From assembly GCF_015550425.1 (NCBI RefSeq), contig NZ_JADNAT010000005.1, positions 93,226-157,225 on the forward strand: a DNA stretch of 64,000 bases, given 5' to 3'. Shown here piece by piece: positions 7,892 through 16,256 of this stretch. The number at the start of each line of letters is the position of its first letter. Position 1 is the first letter of the stretch. A program made the position numbers and the translations under genes. The notes under the pieces are model-generated. The model was given only the letters and a program-made list of their open reading frames with translations, did not search any database and had not been told where the DNA came from. This stretch comes from Clostridium sp. 1001275B_160808_H3. Its GTDB lineage: Bacteria; Bacillota; Clostridia; Clostridiales; Clostridiaceae.

Positions 7892-8407
7892 ATGAGAACT
7901 TTTTATGATGAATCTGAATTAGATACAGTTGGTGACGGAGAATTTGTAAAAATGCATTTAGAGTTGGAAGAGGATCTAAAAAAAGAAATGGGAATATTTA
8001 AAGAAGACCACAAAATGGAAGAGGAAGAAGAGTGCTTTGAAGAATTCTCAAATCAAACCTACACACCACTTGAGGCAAATTGCAAATCTGAAATTCATAT
8101 TAATCCCAAAAATAAAATAATATATGTATGTCCAAAAACAGCTCAATATTTTTTAGCATCTTCATCAAAATGTTGTGGTCCAATTAATGTTAAATATATT
8201 GGTCATGGATTTAATCAAAAGTTTAAAAAGGTTAATGGAGACCTAGGAACTTATTTTATCTTAAATTCAGGAATTTTATTTATTCCGAATGAACGCTTAA
8301 GGCCAGGGGAAATAGATGTATTACCTTTTGAAGCATTTGATGGATGTAATAAATTTAAATTTGATGTAGTGTTTACATTTGATCCATGTAAGTGCTGCAA
8401 AAAATAA
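7892..8407 (+). CDS. Hypothetical cysteine-containing protein, paralogue of the next gene
   Basis: 171 residues, AGGAGG ribosome site. An acidic N-terminal part (about 1-55) precedes a domain of about 110 residues: ANCKSEIHI, IIYVCPKTAQYFLASSSKCC, GTYFILNSGILFIPNERLRPGEIDVLP, ending in FDPCKCCKK. It has seven cysteines in the domain and no signal peptide or membrane segment. The next gene encodes the same domain. I do not recognise the family. Cysteine content and pairing would suit a disulfide-linked structural protein such as a spore-surface component, but this is a guess. Confidence 0.7.
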   Translation: MRTFYDESELDTVGDGEFVKMHLELEEDLKKEMGIFKEDHKMEEEEECFEEFSNQTYTPLEANCKSEIHINPKNKIIYVCPKTAQYFLASSSKCCGPINVKYIGHGFNQKFKKVNGDLGTYFILNSGILFIPNERLRPGEIDVLPFEAFDGCNKFKFDVVFTFDPCKCCKK

Positions 8408-8432
8408 ATTGTAGCTATAAAAGATAGTGGCT

Positions 8433-8470
8433 AAACAGACATCTTAATGGGTATTTAAGATGTCTGTTTT
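8433..8470 (+). terminator. Terminator of the first paralogue
   Basis: AAACAGACATCTTAA (8433-8447) pairs with TTAAGATGTCTGTTT (8455-8469), with a T-run at its 3' end. Confidence 0.8.
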
Positions 8471-8578
8471 GTATAGAAATTATCTTTAAATTGATAAATA
8501 AAACATTCTTAATAGATTATTATATGTATGGTTTAAATATATAGTATTAAATTAACTCTATATTAGGAGGATATGATA

Positions 8579-9166
8579 GTGGAAAGATTAGATTGTAATG
8601 ATCTTAATAAAGATAGTGACAAAATAAATGGAGATTTATTTGAAAATATAAATAAAGAAGCACGAGAAATAAGAGAAAAATATGAAAATGATTTTTTAAA
8701 TAATAAGAGTGAATTTGAAAATCAAGGTGAAAATGATTTTTGGAGTATTCTTGAAGAGGTAAATAAAGAAACATATGAGATTAAAGAGAAAAATGAAGAA
8801 ATAATACGAGATATAAAACAAACTTCACTGCAAGCAAATTGTAGATTAGAAATGCATATTGAATCTGAAAACAAAGTAATATATGTACGTCCATGTAGAG
8901 CTCAATATTTTTTACTATCATCATCAAAGTGTTATGAGAATGTTAATGTAAAATACATGGGAGCTAATTATAATGAAAAGCTTAGTGAAATACATGGAGC
9001 TATCGGAAATTACTATATATTAAATGCAGGAATACTATTAGTTCCAAAAGGAAGAATAAGACCTGGAGCAATTGATATATTACCTCTAGTTGCGTATTAT
9101 GGAGATGATTATTATAGATTTGAAGCTATATTTAATTATGTACCATATCAATGTTGGAATAGATAA
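8579..9166 (+). CDS. Hypothetical protein, paralogue of the preceding gene
   Basis: 195 residues from GTG at 8579, 8 bases after AGGAGG. The in-frame ATG at 8573 is only 2 bases from that site. The N-terminal 85 residues are charged and helical (REIREKYEND and similar). The C-terminal 110 residues match the neighbour: ANCRLEMHI, VIYVRPCRAQYFLLSSSKCY, GNYYILNAGILLVP, RIRPGAIDILP. Fewer cysteines are kept than in the first copy and the terminal cysteine cluster is gone. The pair arose by tandem duplication and each copy has its own terminator. Function unknown. Confidence 0.7.
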   Translation: MERLDCNDLNKDSDKINGDLFENINKEAREIREKYENDFLNNKSEFENQGENDFWSILEEVNKETYEIKEKNEEIIRDIKQTSLQANCRLEMHIESENKVIYVRPCRAQYFLLSSSKCYENVNVKYMGANYNEKLSEIHGAIGNYYILNAGILLVPKGRIRPGAIDILPLVAYYGDDYYRFEAIFNYVPYQCWNR

Positions 9167-9188
9167 AAATATGATAGATTTAGAAGTG

Positions 9189-9221
9189 AAATGAGCTGTA
9201 TTTAATTTAACAGCTCATTTT
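9189..9221 (+). terminator. Terminator of the second paralogue
   Basis: AAATGAGCTGT (9189-9199) pairs with ACAGCTCATTT (9210-9220). Confidence 0.75.
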
Positions 9222-9325
9222 AATTTATAATTAATTATTTCTTAATTAAAAAGTAATTATGAAAAGTGAGAGGTCTAATGTAAAATTAACTATATAAAGT
9301 AGATTATTTAAAAGGGGCTTTGAGG

Positions 9326-9937
9326 ATGAAAAAGATGATGGTAAATAGAAATATAGTTTTTATATTAGGTTTAATATTTTTATTAGTAGTTGGAATTGTA
9401 GTATTTAATAATTTATATAAGAAAGATAATTATGAAAATGAAGGTATAAATATGACTGAAGAAGAAAAGGCAGTTGTAAATAAAGTTATAGAATTGGCAG
9501 AAGAAAAAATAGGACTAGAATATGTATGGGGTGGAAAAGGTGAGATTATGAGTGAGGGGAGATTAGATGAACTTATAGGTTATTATGGAGAAGAATATTA
9601 TCCATTAAAGAGAGAAACATACATAGGAAATCAGGCTTTTGATTGTTCAGGATTAACTTATTGGACATACAGAGAAGTTACTGGAGTTGAAATTGGTTAT
9701 TCAACTTTTGATCAAGAAGATATATTGCAAGGGTATGAAGTTGATAAAGAAGATATACAGCCAGGAGATCTAGTTTTTACACCAGGACATGTAGTTTTAT
9801 ATAAGGGAAAAGGCGAAATGATAAATGCATACAATAAGTTAGCTTATCCAATTGGTGGAGTAAAAAATGGCAAACTTTATTTAAGTGAAGAAAGTGTAAT
9901 ATATAGACCAATCGATTATATAAATTCTTTGAAATAA
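9326..9937 (+). CDS. Membrane-anchored NlpC/P60-family peptidase
   Basis: 203 residues from ATG at 9326, with AAAGGGG about 10 bases upstream; a TTG at 9320 is also in frame. One membrane segment (about residues 9-29) is followed by an extracellular NlpC/P60 domain. The catalytic Cys is in FDCSGLTYWTYREVTG and the His in PGDLVFTPGHVVLY, with a downstream polar residue in MINAYN. These enzymes cut D-Glu/diaminopimelate or related bonds in peptidoglycan stem peptides. It has no separate wall-binding domain. Between YVWGG and FDCSG there is an insert of about 30 residues that is longer than usual. Monocistronic. Confidence 0.8.
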   Translation: MKKMMVNRNIVFILGLIFLLVVGIVVFNNLYKKDNYENEGINMTEEEKAVVNKVIELAEEKIGLEYVWGGKGEIMSEGRLDELIGYYGEEYYPLKRETYIGNQAFDCSGLTYWTYREVTGVEIGYSTFDQEDILQGYEVDKEDIQPGDLVFTPGHVVLYKGKGEMINAYNKLAYPIGGVKNGKLYLSEESVIYRPIDYINSLK

Positions 9938-10017
9938 TAAAGCATTAGATATTAAGAAAAAAGATAGAAGTATAAAAGTTAAAATTAATTATTAGCTAAT
10001 TAAGAGTTATAAGAATA

Positions 10018-10046
10018 TTGACAATATTAAAAATAAGATTTATAAT
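10018..10046 (+). promoter_or_regulatory. Strong sigma-A promoter of the tyrS leader
   Basis: TTGACA (10018-10023), 17 bases, TATAAT (10041-10046): a perfect consensus. It starts a leader of about 580 bases. Confidence 0.8.
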
Positions 10047-10104
10047 CCATATTAATAATAAGCATAACGAAGATTTATAAGTAATTATATTTCGGAGTAT
10101 AAGA

Positions 10105-10470
10105 TTATGAAAAGCTGTGATAAGAATAAGTAGTAGTTAGTAAGGCTTACAGAAAGTAACCGGTTGATGAGAGGTTCAAGATAAGCTAATTATGAATACA
10201 TCTTTGAGCTTCACACCAAATGGGGTTGTTTTAAATACAGTGATATTAAAAATGAGATTTATCTTAAATTTTAATTTTACATTATTCATTGTACGACAGC
10301 ACCTAGTAGGCTGTGACGTATTCCTTGCACACGTTATAGTGCTAGAGTATTACCTAGATATTTTCTGGAGTACTTGAAAAGGTAGGCAATGTGAGTTGTC
10401 TATGAACCTAAGGTGGTAACACGAAGATTTATCTCTCGTCCTTTTGATATAAAGGGCGGGAGTTTTTTGT
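10105..10470 (+). promoter_or_regulatory. Tyrosyl T-box riboswitch
   Basis: The specifier region GAATACATC carries the Tyr codon UAC at 10197-10199. The T-box sequence AAGGTGGTAACACG (10410-10423) has a UGGU bulge at 10414-10417 that would pair with an uncharged tRNA ending ACCA. A terminator follows: CTCTCGTCCTTT with AAAGGGCGGGAG and a U-tract (10433-10470). Uncharged tRNA-Tyr should favour the antiterminator and turn on tyrS. Confidence 0.92.
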
Positions 10471-10474
10471 TTTT

Positions 10475-10530
10475 ATATATAAGTTTACGTTGACTTGGAG
10501 CGAAGCGACGGAATAAGTAAATTTATATAT
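10475..10530 (+). repeat. GTTGACTTGGAG hairpin element, copy 1
   Basis: Arms ATATATAAGTTTAC (10475-10488) and GTAAATTTATATAT (10517-10530) enclose a 28-base loop beginning GTTGACTTGGAG. The second copy is at 16043-16110. It sits between the T-box terminator and the tyrS ribosome site. Confidence 0.65.
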
Positions 10531-10630
10531 GTTCACCAGTGGTTCGAATAGTTTTATCAAATAGCCTTTCGTAAAGTTATTCTTATAGAACTTGCTTATA
10601 TTTTAAATAATATAAGAGGAGTGTTTAAAA

Positions 10631-11845
10631 ATGAAACAAACAATTGATGAGCAAATTAAAATTATAAAAAAAGGAGCAGATACAATAGTTAATGAAGAAG
10701 AGCTTAGAAAAAAATTAGAAAAAGCTGAAAAAAATAATAAACCATTAATTATTAAATTAGGTCTTGATCCAAGCGCACCAGATATACATCTTGGTCATGC
10801 TGTAGTTTTACGTAAAATTAAGCAAATGCAAGACTTAGGTCATAAGGCAGTAATTGTTATTGGGGATTTTACAGGGAAAATTGGAGATCCAACAGGAAAG
10901 GCAAAAGGAAGAAAGGCATTAACTGATGAAGAAGTATTAAGAAATGCAGAAACTTATAAAACTCAAATTTTCAAAGTTTTAGATGAAAGTAAGACAGAAG
11001 TTCGTTTTAATAGCGAATGGCTTTCAAAATTAAATTTTAATGATGTTTTAAAATTAGCAGCAACTACTACTGTAGCCCGTATGTTAGAAAGAGATGATTT
11101 TCAAAATAGATATAAAAATAATGTACCAATAGGAGTTCATGAGTTCTTTTATCCTTTAATGCAAGCTTACGATTCAATAGCTCTTAAGGCTGATATAGAA
11201 CTTGGTGGTACTGATCAAACATTTAATATTTTAACGGGAAGAACACTTCAAAAGACAATGGGAGAAGAAGGGCAAGTTGCAATGTTTATGCCGATTTTAG
11301 AAGGCTTAGATGGAATTGAAAAAATGAGTAAAAGTTTAGGAAATTACATTGGTGTAAATGAACCTGCAAATATTATGTTTAAAAAAGTGATGGAGGTTCC
11401 AGATAGCTTAATTATAAAATACTTTGAATTAGCTACTGATGAACATCCAGATAAAATAGATCAAATAAAAAATAGATTAAGTAATGGTGAAAATCCTAGA
11501 GATATTAAATTAGAACTTGCACAGATAATAACAAGATTATATCATTGTGAAAATGAGGTGAAATCAGCAATAGAGTTTTATAATTCAGCTTTTACTAAAA
11601 AGGAAATTCCAGAAGATATACCTAATTTAAATGTAGAAAGTAATAAACTAAGAGATATTGTTACAAATTTAGTAAGTGGAAAATATGTATCGAGTAAAAA
11701 AGAATTTATAAGACTTGTTGAACAAAATGGAATTCAAATTAACGGTGAAAAAATAAGTAGCTTAGATATAAATATATCATCACAAGATGTAATAAAAATA
11801 GGAAAAAAGAAGTTTATAAAACTTATAATAAACTCTGAAAATTAA
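10631..11845 (+). CDS. tyrS: Tyrosine--tRNA ligase
   Basis: 404 residues. Charges tRNA-Tyr with tyrosine using ATP. The class I signatures are HLGHA (HIGH-type, about residue 53) and KMSKS (about residue 233), with GGTDQTFN in the tyrosine/tRNA site and a C-terminal S4 RNA-binding domain (about 340-404). GDFTGKIGDPTGKAKGR places it in the TyrZ-like subgroup. It has a GAGGAG ribosome site and T-box control upstream. Monocistronic, with its own terminator. Confidence 0.95.
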   Translation: MKQTIDEQIKIIKKGADTIVNEEELRKKLEKAEKNNKPLIIKLGLDPSAPDIHLGHAVVLRKIKQMQDLGHKAVIVIGDFTGKIGDPTGKAKGRKALTDEEVLRNAETYKTQIFKVLDESKTEVRFNSEWLSKLNFNDVLKLAATTTVARMLERDDFQNRYKNNVPIGVHEFFYPLMQAYDSIALKADIELGGTDQTFNILTGRTLQKTMGEEGQVAMFMPILEGLDGIEKMSKSLGNYIGVNEPANIMFKKVMEVPDSLIIKYFELATDEHPDKIDQIKNRLSNGENPRDIKLELAQIITRLYHCENEVKSAIEFYNSAFTKKEIPEDIPNLNVESNKLRDIVTNLVSGKYVSSKKEFIRLVEQNGIQINGEKISSLDINISSQDVIKIGKKKFIKLIINSEN

Positions 11846-11849
11846 TAGA

Positions 11850-11881
11850 AATAACCCTGCAATATAAAGCAGGGTTATTTT
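11850..11881 (+). terminator. tyrS terminator
   Basis: AATAACCCTGC (11850-11860) pairs with GCAGGGTTATT (11869-11879), followed by T residues. Confidence 0.85.
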
Positions 11882-11891
11882 GAAAAAGAAA

Positions 11892-11935
11892 GATAATATT
11901 TAAAGATTTGTGTAAAAAAATCTTTAAATATTATC
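11892..11935. repeat. Perfect 18-bp inverted repeat
   Basis: GATAATATTTAAAGATTT (11892-11909) and its exact complement at 11918-11935, with an 8-base loop. It lies between the convergent tyrS and 12044-12214 genes and could act as a second terminator. Confidence 0.6.
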
Positions 11936-12043
11936 AAAAGGAACTTTTAACTATAGCTTTCAATTTAGCAATTACATATCTACTATCATAACTATAATAA
12001 AGATTATAATTATGTAATTTAAATATTAAAATGAAAGTATAGA

Positions 12044-12214
12044 TTATTTATTATGAGATAACTTTGATCTTTTAGTAAATTTTTTGCCGTTTGAATGAGC
12101 ACCTTTCTTTTTACCATTTTCAATTCCAATTTCTGCACCGGATTCTGAATACATTTTTCTAAGTTCTGCATTTGATTTAGGACGATCTTTTCTTCTATTT
12201 TTGTTATTATCCAT
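12044..12214 (-). CDS. Small basic protein, hypothetical
   Basis: 56 residues starting MDNNKNRRKDRPKSNAELRK, with a perfect TTAGGAGGTA ribosome site 6 bases upstream. It is very rich in Lys, Arg and Asn (SNGKKFTKRSKLSHNK end) with no hydrophobic segment, so it probably binds nucleic acid or sits in the spore core. It resembles small acid-soluble-spore-protein-like clostridial proteins in size only; I do not recognise the family. The strong ribosome site and clean start and stop make it a real gene. Confidence 0.65.
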   Translation of the reverse strand: MDNNKNRRKDRPKSNAELRKMYSESGAEIGIENGKKKGAHSNGKKFTKRSKLSHNK

Positions 12215-12427
12215 TTAAATTACCTCCTAAAGTTAAGTTGTCTATATTAGTTTTCCACAAGAGAATAAAATAATTTTATTAAAATATAGCATGATATAGT
12301 ATTTATTATTTCTATAGGGAGAAGTTGTATTTTTAAAATTAAATTTAAAATGAAATTCAATATAATTGGGAAATTATATACACAAATGAAAATAAGTGGT
12401 AAAATAAAGTTGAAATTAAATAATTTG

Positions 12428-12556
12428 CTAGGGGTGCCTATATGGCTGAGAGATAAATTTATGAAGGGGGTAACGAAACGTGATACCCTTTGAGTGATAA
12501 TTTTATTAACCCTTATTACCTGAACTGGATAATGCCAGCGTAGGAAAGCTTAGAAA
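12428..12556 (+). promoter_or_regulatory. TPP (THI-box) riboswitch
   Basis: Conserved 5' part GGGGTGCC...GGCTGAGAG (12431-12452) and 3' part ACCTGAACTGGATAATGCCAGCGTAGGAAAGCT (12519-12550, broken by variable bases). The P3 arm is extended by a hairpin of the dispersed CGAAACG family (12472-12496). It controls thiD-thiM-thiE through the terminator at 12596. Confidence 0.95.
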
Positions 12557-12595
12557 TTATCATTTATAAATTATGAGATTTTTTTAAGAAATACT

Positions 12596-12630
12596 AAAAG
12601 CTATATTCCAGTATGGGAATATAGCTTTTT
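12596..12630 (+). terminator. TPP-controlled terminator
   Basis: AAAAGCTATATTCC (12596-12609) pairs with GGGAATATAGCTTTTT (12615-12630). Thiamine pyrophosphate binding to the upstream aptamer should favour this stem and stop transcription before thiD. Confidence 0.85.
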
Positions 12631-12655
12631 ATTTTATTAATTAGGAGGAATTAAA

Positions 12656-13450
12656 ATGAGAAACTATAAAATAGCAACATTAACTATTGCAGGATCGGAT
12701 TCTTCAGGAGGTGCAGGAATACAAGCAGATTTAAAAACATTTAGTGCAATTGGTACTTATGGAATGAGTGTTATTACAGCTATAACAGCACAAAATACTC
12801 AAGGTGTATTTATGGTTGAGGATTTAAGTAAGGATATAATAAGAAAACAAATAGAGGTTGTAATGGATGATATAGAACCAAAAGCAATAAAAATAGGAAT
12901 GGTTTCTAGTCCAGAAATTATAAATGAAATTGTTGAAGTTTTAGAAAAATATGATACAAAGTATCTAGTTGTAGATCCAGTAATGATATCTAAAAGCGGA
13001 TATAACTTGTTAAAGCCAGAAGCAAAAGATGCTTTAATTCAAAAGTTAATTCCTAAAGCATATATAATAACACCTAATATATTAGAAGCTGAGGAACTTA
13101 CAGGAATGAAGATTTATATTGTTGAGGATATGAGAGAAGCTGGAGAAAAAATACTAACTTTTGGGCCAAAATTTGTGTTGATGAAAGGCGGACATTTAGA
13201 AGGAGAAGCAGTTGATATCTTAATTGGAAGAAATGTATTTAAAGTTTATAAATCTGAAAGATTAAATAGAAAAAATACTCATGGTACTGGATGTACATTA
13301 TCATCAGCAATTACTGCACATTTAGCACTTGGATATGATATAGAAAAGTCTGTAGAGCTTAGTAAAGAGTATATTACTGAAGCTATTAAAAATAGTTTTG
13401 ATATTGGTAAGGGTGTAGGTCCAGTTCATCATTTTTATAAATTTAAATAA
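12656..13450 (+). CDS. thiD: Hydroxymethylpyrimidine/phosphomethylpyrimidine kinase
   Basis: 264 residues, ribokinase fold. Phosphorylates HMP and HMP-P to HMP-PP in thiamine synthesis and salvage. Visible motifs are [20 protein letters not shown] (substrate/ATP), [28 protein letters not shown] and the anion-hole [13 protein letters not shown]. First gene of the TPP-controlled thiD-thiM-thiE operon; 18 bases separate it from thiM. Confidence 0.93.
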   Translation: MRNYKIATLTIAGSDSSGGAGIQADLKTFSAIGTYGMSVITAITAQNTQGVFMVEDLSKDIIRKQIEVVMDDIEPKAIKIGMVSSPEIINEIVEVLEKYDTKYLVVDPVMISKSGYNLLKPEAKDALIQKLIPKAYIITPNILEAEELTGMKIYIVEDMREAGEKILTFGPKFVLMKGGHLEGEAVDILIGRNVFKVYKSERLNRKNTHGTGCTLSSAITAHLALGYDIEKSVELSKEYITEAIKNSFDIGKGVGPVHHFYKFK

Positions 13451-13468
13451 TAGATAAGAGGTAATAAA

Positions 13469-14254
13469 ATGTATAATTTAATAAATAAAGTTAAAGAAAA
13501 AAATCCATTAATTCTTCATTATACAAATGAAGTTACAATAAATGATTGTGCAAATATAACATTAGCACTAGGAGCAAGCCCTTTAATGAGTTATAGTTAT
13601 GAAGAATTAGAAGAGATAGTTAGTATAGCTAGTGCAGTAGTTATAAATATAGGTACTATGAAATCTGCTAATGTTGAATTATTTTTAAAGGCAGGCAAAA
13701 TGGCAAATAAATATAATAAACCTGTTATATTAGATCCAGTTGGAGTTTTTGCAACGAAAGAAAGAACTAAGCTAACAACTAAGCTAATTAATGAAGTTAA
13801 ATTTGATGTTATAAAGGGAAATATTGCAGAAATAAAGTTTATAGGAGGATTTGAAGGGAATGGACAAGGTGTAGATTCTTATGATAATGGAGAAGATATA
13901 TCAATATTAATAAGAGACATAGCAAGAAAGATGAATACGATTATTGTAGCAACAGGTAAAGTAGATTTTGTAAGTAATGGTGAAAAAGTTATAAAAATTA
14001 AAAATGGAAGTAAGAAGTTAAAAGGAATAACAGGAACTGGATGCATGACAGGAAGTTTGATAGCTTCTTATTTAGGAGCATGTGGAAGTAATATTGAGTC
14101 AGTAGCAATGGGAGTTATTTCAATGGGGCTTTCAGGTGAATTAGCAGATAAAGATGATATAGGAATAGGAAGTTTTAAAGTTGAGTTAATGAATAATGTA
14201 TATAAGTTAACAGAAGAAACATTTAGAAATTTTGCAAAAGTAGATATAAAATAA
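13469..14254 (+). CDS. thiM: Hydroxyethylthiazole kinase
   Basis: 261 residues. Phosphorylates 4-methyl-5-(2-hydroxyethyl)thiazole, the salvage route to the thiazole half of thiamine. Motifs are HYTNEVTINDCANITLALGA, PVILDPVG, VIKGN and the anion-hole GITGTGCMTGS. There are no de novo thiazole or HMP genes nearby, so the operon looks like a salvage set. Confidence 0.93.
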   Translation: MYNLINKVKEKNPLILHYTNEVTINDCANITLALGASPLMSYSYEELEEIVSIASAVVINIGTMKSANVELFLKAGKMANKYNKPVILDPVGVFATKERTKLTTKLINEVKFDVIKGNIAEIKFIGGFEGNGQGVDSYDNGEDISILIRDIARKMNTIIVATGKVDFVSNGEKVIKIKNGSKKLKGITGTGCMTGSLIASYLGACGSNIESVAMGVISMGLSGELADKDDIGIGSFKVELMNNVYKLTEETFRNFAKVDIK

Positions 14255-14269
14255 AGGAGTAAGGAAATA

Positions 14270-14893
14270 ATGAATGATTTAAAACTTTATTTAGTAACTG
14301 ATTCAGATATTTTGAAAGATAGAGATTTTTATAAATCAATAGAAGATGCCATTAAAGGTGGTGTAACTATGATTCAATTAAGAGAAAAAGAAGCTCTTGG
14401 AGGAGAATTTTTAGAGAAAGCATTAAAATTAAGGGAAATAACTAGAAAGTATAATGTGAAATTTATTATTAATGATAGAGTGGACATTGCTTTATTATGT
14501 GATGCTGATGGAGTACATGTTGGACAAGATGATTTGCCAGCAGATGAGGTTAGAAAATTAATAGGTAAGGAAAAAATACTTGGAGTATCAGCAAGGTCTT
14601 TAGAGGAAGCAATTAAAGCAAAGCAAATGGGTGCTGATTACTTGGGAGTTGGATCAATGTTCACAACTAAAACAAAATTAGATGCAAAAGATGTAAGTAT
14701 GGAAACTTTAAAAGAAATAAAAAGAAATGCTGATTTACCTATAGTCGTTATAGGTGGATTATCATTAGATAATATAGAAAGTTTTAATGGCTATGACATA
14801 GAGGGATATGCTATTGTATCAGCAATTTTAGGTAAAGATGATATAGAAAAAGAATCAAAAATATGGATTGATAAAATAAATTCAATTATATAA
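14270..14893 (+). CDS. thiE: Thiamine-phosphate synthase
   Basis: 207 residues, TIM barrel. Joins HMP-PP and thiazole phosphate to give thiamine phosphate. Visible: LYLVTDSD, MIQLREKE, FIINDRVDIAL, DGVHVGQDDLP, GVSARSLEEA, GADYLGVGSMFTTKTK and VVIGGL. Last gene of the operon. In the following stretch (14894-15243) I see no gene or clear terminator. Confidence 0.93.
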   Translation: MNDLKLYLVTDSDILKDRDFYKSIEDAIKGGVTMIQLREKEALGGEFLEKALKLREITRKYNVKFIINDRVDIALLCDADGVHVGQDDLPADEVRKLIGKEKILGVSARSLEEAIKAKQMGADYLGVGSMFTTKTKLDAKDVSMETLKEIKRNADLPIVVIGGLSLDNIESFNGYDIEGYAIVSAILGKDDIEKESKIWIDKINSII

Positions 14894-15243
14894 ACAATTA
14901 TGTTTTATTAAGATACCTCTTTAAATCATATTTAAGAAATAATTATCATCATCTTTTTAAACTTAAATAGAAGTGACCAGAAAAAGTTAATGGTATGTAT
15001 TATAAAAATAAATATGATAATATAGTATATATAATTTGATTAGATACTATAATAGCTAAAATTAATAGAATATTGAATAGTTTTTTAGTAGAAGTTCAAA
15101 ATTGAAAGTATATAGTATTTGATTTTTTATTTAGGTTACTGAGATAGTAATTTTATTTATATGATCTCAATCACTTGGGGATTTTATTAAAATATTATCT
15201 TTATTGTAACTTATATTATAGTCATTTAAACTGGGGGTATCAT

Positions 15244-15969
15244 ATGAAGTTTGATATTTATAAAATTGCTGATAACTATAAATTAACAGAAACAGAAAGA
15301 CAAGTACTTGAATATATATTAAAAAATATTGATAATGTCTTAGATAAAGGAGTGAGGGAAGTTGCTCAAGAGAATTATACTTCTGCAACTACAATAATTA
15401 AATTATCAAAAAAACTAGGATACACTGGATATGTGGATATGCTGTATAGATTGAATTTTATAATAAAGAATAATGAAAAGAATCAGGAACGTACGTCAGA
15501 TATAACTAGTTTTATTGATGAAATAGATAAAAATATAATAGATTCCTTTATTGATAATCTTATAAAGCATAGGCAGGATATAATTTATATTACAGGTACA
15601 GGATTTTCATCGCCAATTGTAGATTTTTTTTGTAGGAAGATGCTTGTATTAGGTTTTAAATGTATTAAGACAAATTCTTATGGAGTATATGATAATAATC
15701 AAATAGGTGGAGCTTTAGTAATAGGTATATCCAAAAGTGGAGAAACTGAAAGTGTAACAAAAGTTATAGATTATGCGGCAAAAAATAATTTAGATATAAT
15801 AACATTTACTGGCAGACAAAATAGTCATATGGCAAAACAATCTACCATACATTTTTCTATATTAGATGATAAAGAATTAGACGATAGAAATATTACAGCA
15901 AATTACTTTTATGCAAGAGTGATGATTGTAATGGAATATTTATTAGATAAGGTAATGAATAGTTTGTAA
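15244..15969 (+). CDS. RpiR-family regulator of the alpha-glucoside operon (GlvR/MalR-like)
   Basis: 241 residues from ATG at 15244, with GGGGGT before it; an upstream in-frame start at 15175 lacks a ribosome site. It has an N-terminal RpiR helix-turn-helix (EVAQENYTSATTIIKLSKKLG, residues about 40-60) and a C-terminal SIS sugar-phosphate domain (ITGTGFSSPIVDF, GISKSGETESV). It is separated by its own terminator from the PTS and GH4 genes. Two palindromes 20 bp apart before those genes are its likely operators. A phosphorylated alpha-glucoside is the expected effector. Confidence 0.85.
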   Translation: MKFDIYKIADNYKLTETERQVLEYILKNIDNVLDKGVREVAQENYTSATTIIKLSKKLGYTGYVDMLYRLNFIIKNNEKNQERTSDITSFIDEIDKNIIDSFIDNLIKHRQDIIYITGTGFSSPIVDFFCRKMLVLGFKCIKTNSYGVYDNNQIGGALVIGISKSGETESVTKVIDYAAKNNLDIITFTGRQNSHMAKQSTIHFSILDDKELDDRNITANYFYARVMIVMEYLLDKVMNSL

Positions 15970-15977
15970 AGATTTAG

Positions 15978-16012
15978 AAACTATCATAGGAGAAATTCTG
16001 TGATAGTTTTTT
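15978..16012 (+). terminator. Terminator of the RpiR gene
   Basis: AAACTATCA (15978-15986) pairs with TGATAGTTT (16001-16009), followed by a T-run. Confidence 0.8.
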
Positions 16013-16042
16013 ATTTTATACGTTCTTTTCCTTAGTTTTAAA

Positions 16043-16110
16043 GTGGATATATGTAAGTTTGCGTTGACTTGGAGTGGAGCGACGGAACAAGCAAATTTAC
16101 ATATATCCAC
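16043..16110 (+). repeat. GTTGACTTGGAG hairpin element, copy 2
   Basis: Arms GTGGATATATGTAAGTTTGC (16043-16062) and GCAAATTTACATATATCCAC (16091-16110) pair over 20 bp with one non-canonical position. The 28-base loop differs from that of copy 1 (10489-10516) at only three bases, while the arms differ with compensation. Confidence 0.7.
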
Positions 16111-16124
16111 TTTTGTTTGTAAAG

Positions 16125-16161
16125 GTAAACATGTTTACTTTTTCAGTAACATGTTCCTGAA
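16125..16161 (+). promoter_or_regulatory. Twin operators of the alpha-glucoside operon
   Basis: A perfect palindrome GTAAACATGTTTAC (16125-16138) and a weaker CAGTAACATGTTCCTG (about 16144-16159) share AACATGTT, with centres exactly 20 bp apart. This suits two dimers on one DNA face; the RpiR protein encoded upstream is the likely ligand. Confidence 0.6.
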
Positions 16162-16256
16162 AAGGTTAAAACTATTAACAATCTTTATTTAAAATGTTAT
16201 TCTATGTTCAAGGTAATTACCAAGCAGAAAATAAAAAAAAGATAGGGGATATTAGA

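Noticed and set aside
10192..10377. 61-codon ORF before tyrS
   Set aside because: It lies wholly inside the T-box leader and includes the specifier loop. The codon pattern comes from structured RNA, not coding sequence.
10531..10550. GGTTCGAATAG, like a tRNA T-arm
   Set aside because: No acceptor stem, anticodon arm or D-arm can be drawn around it. Chance match.
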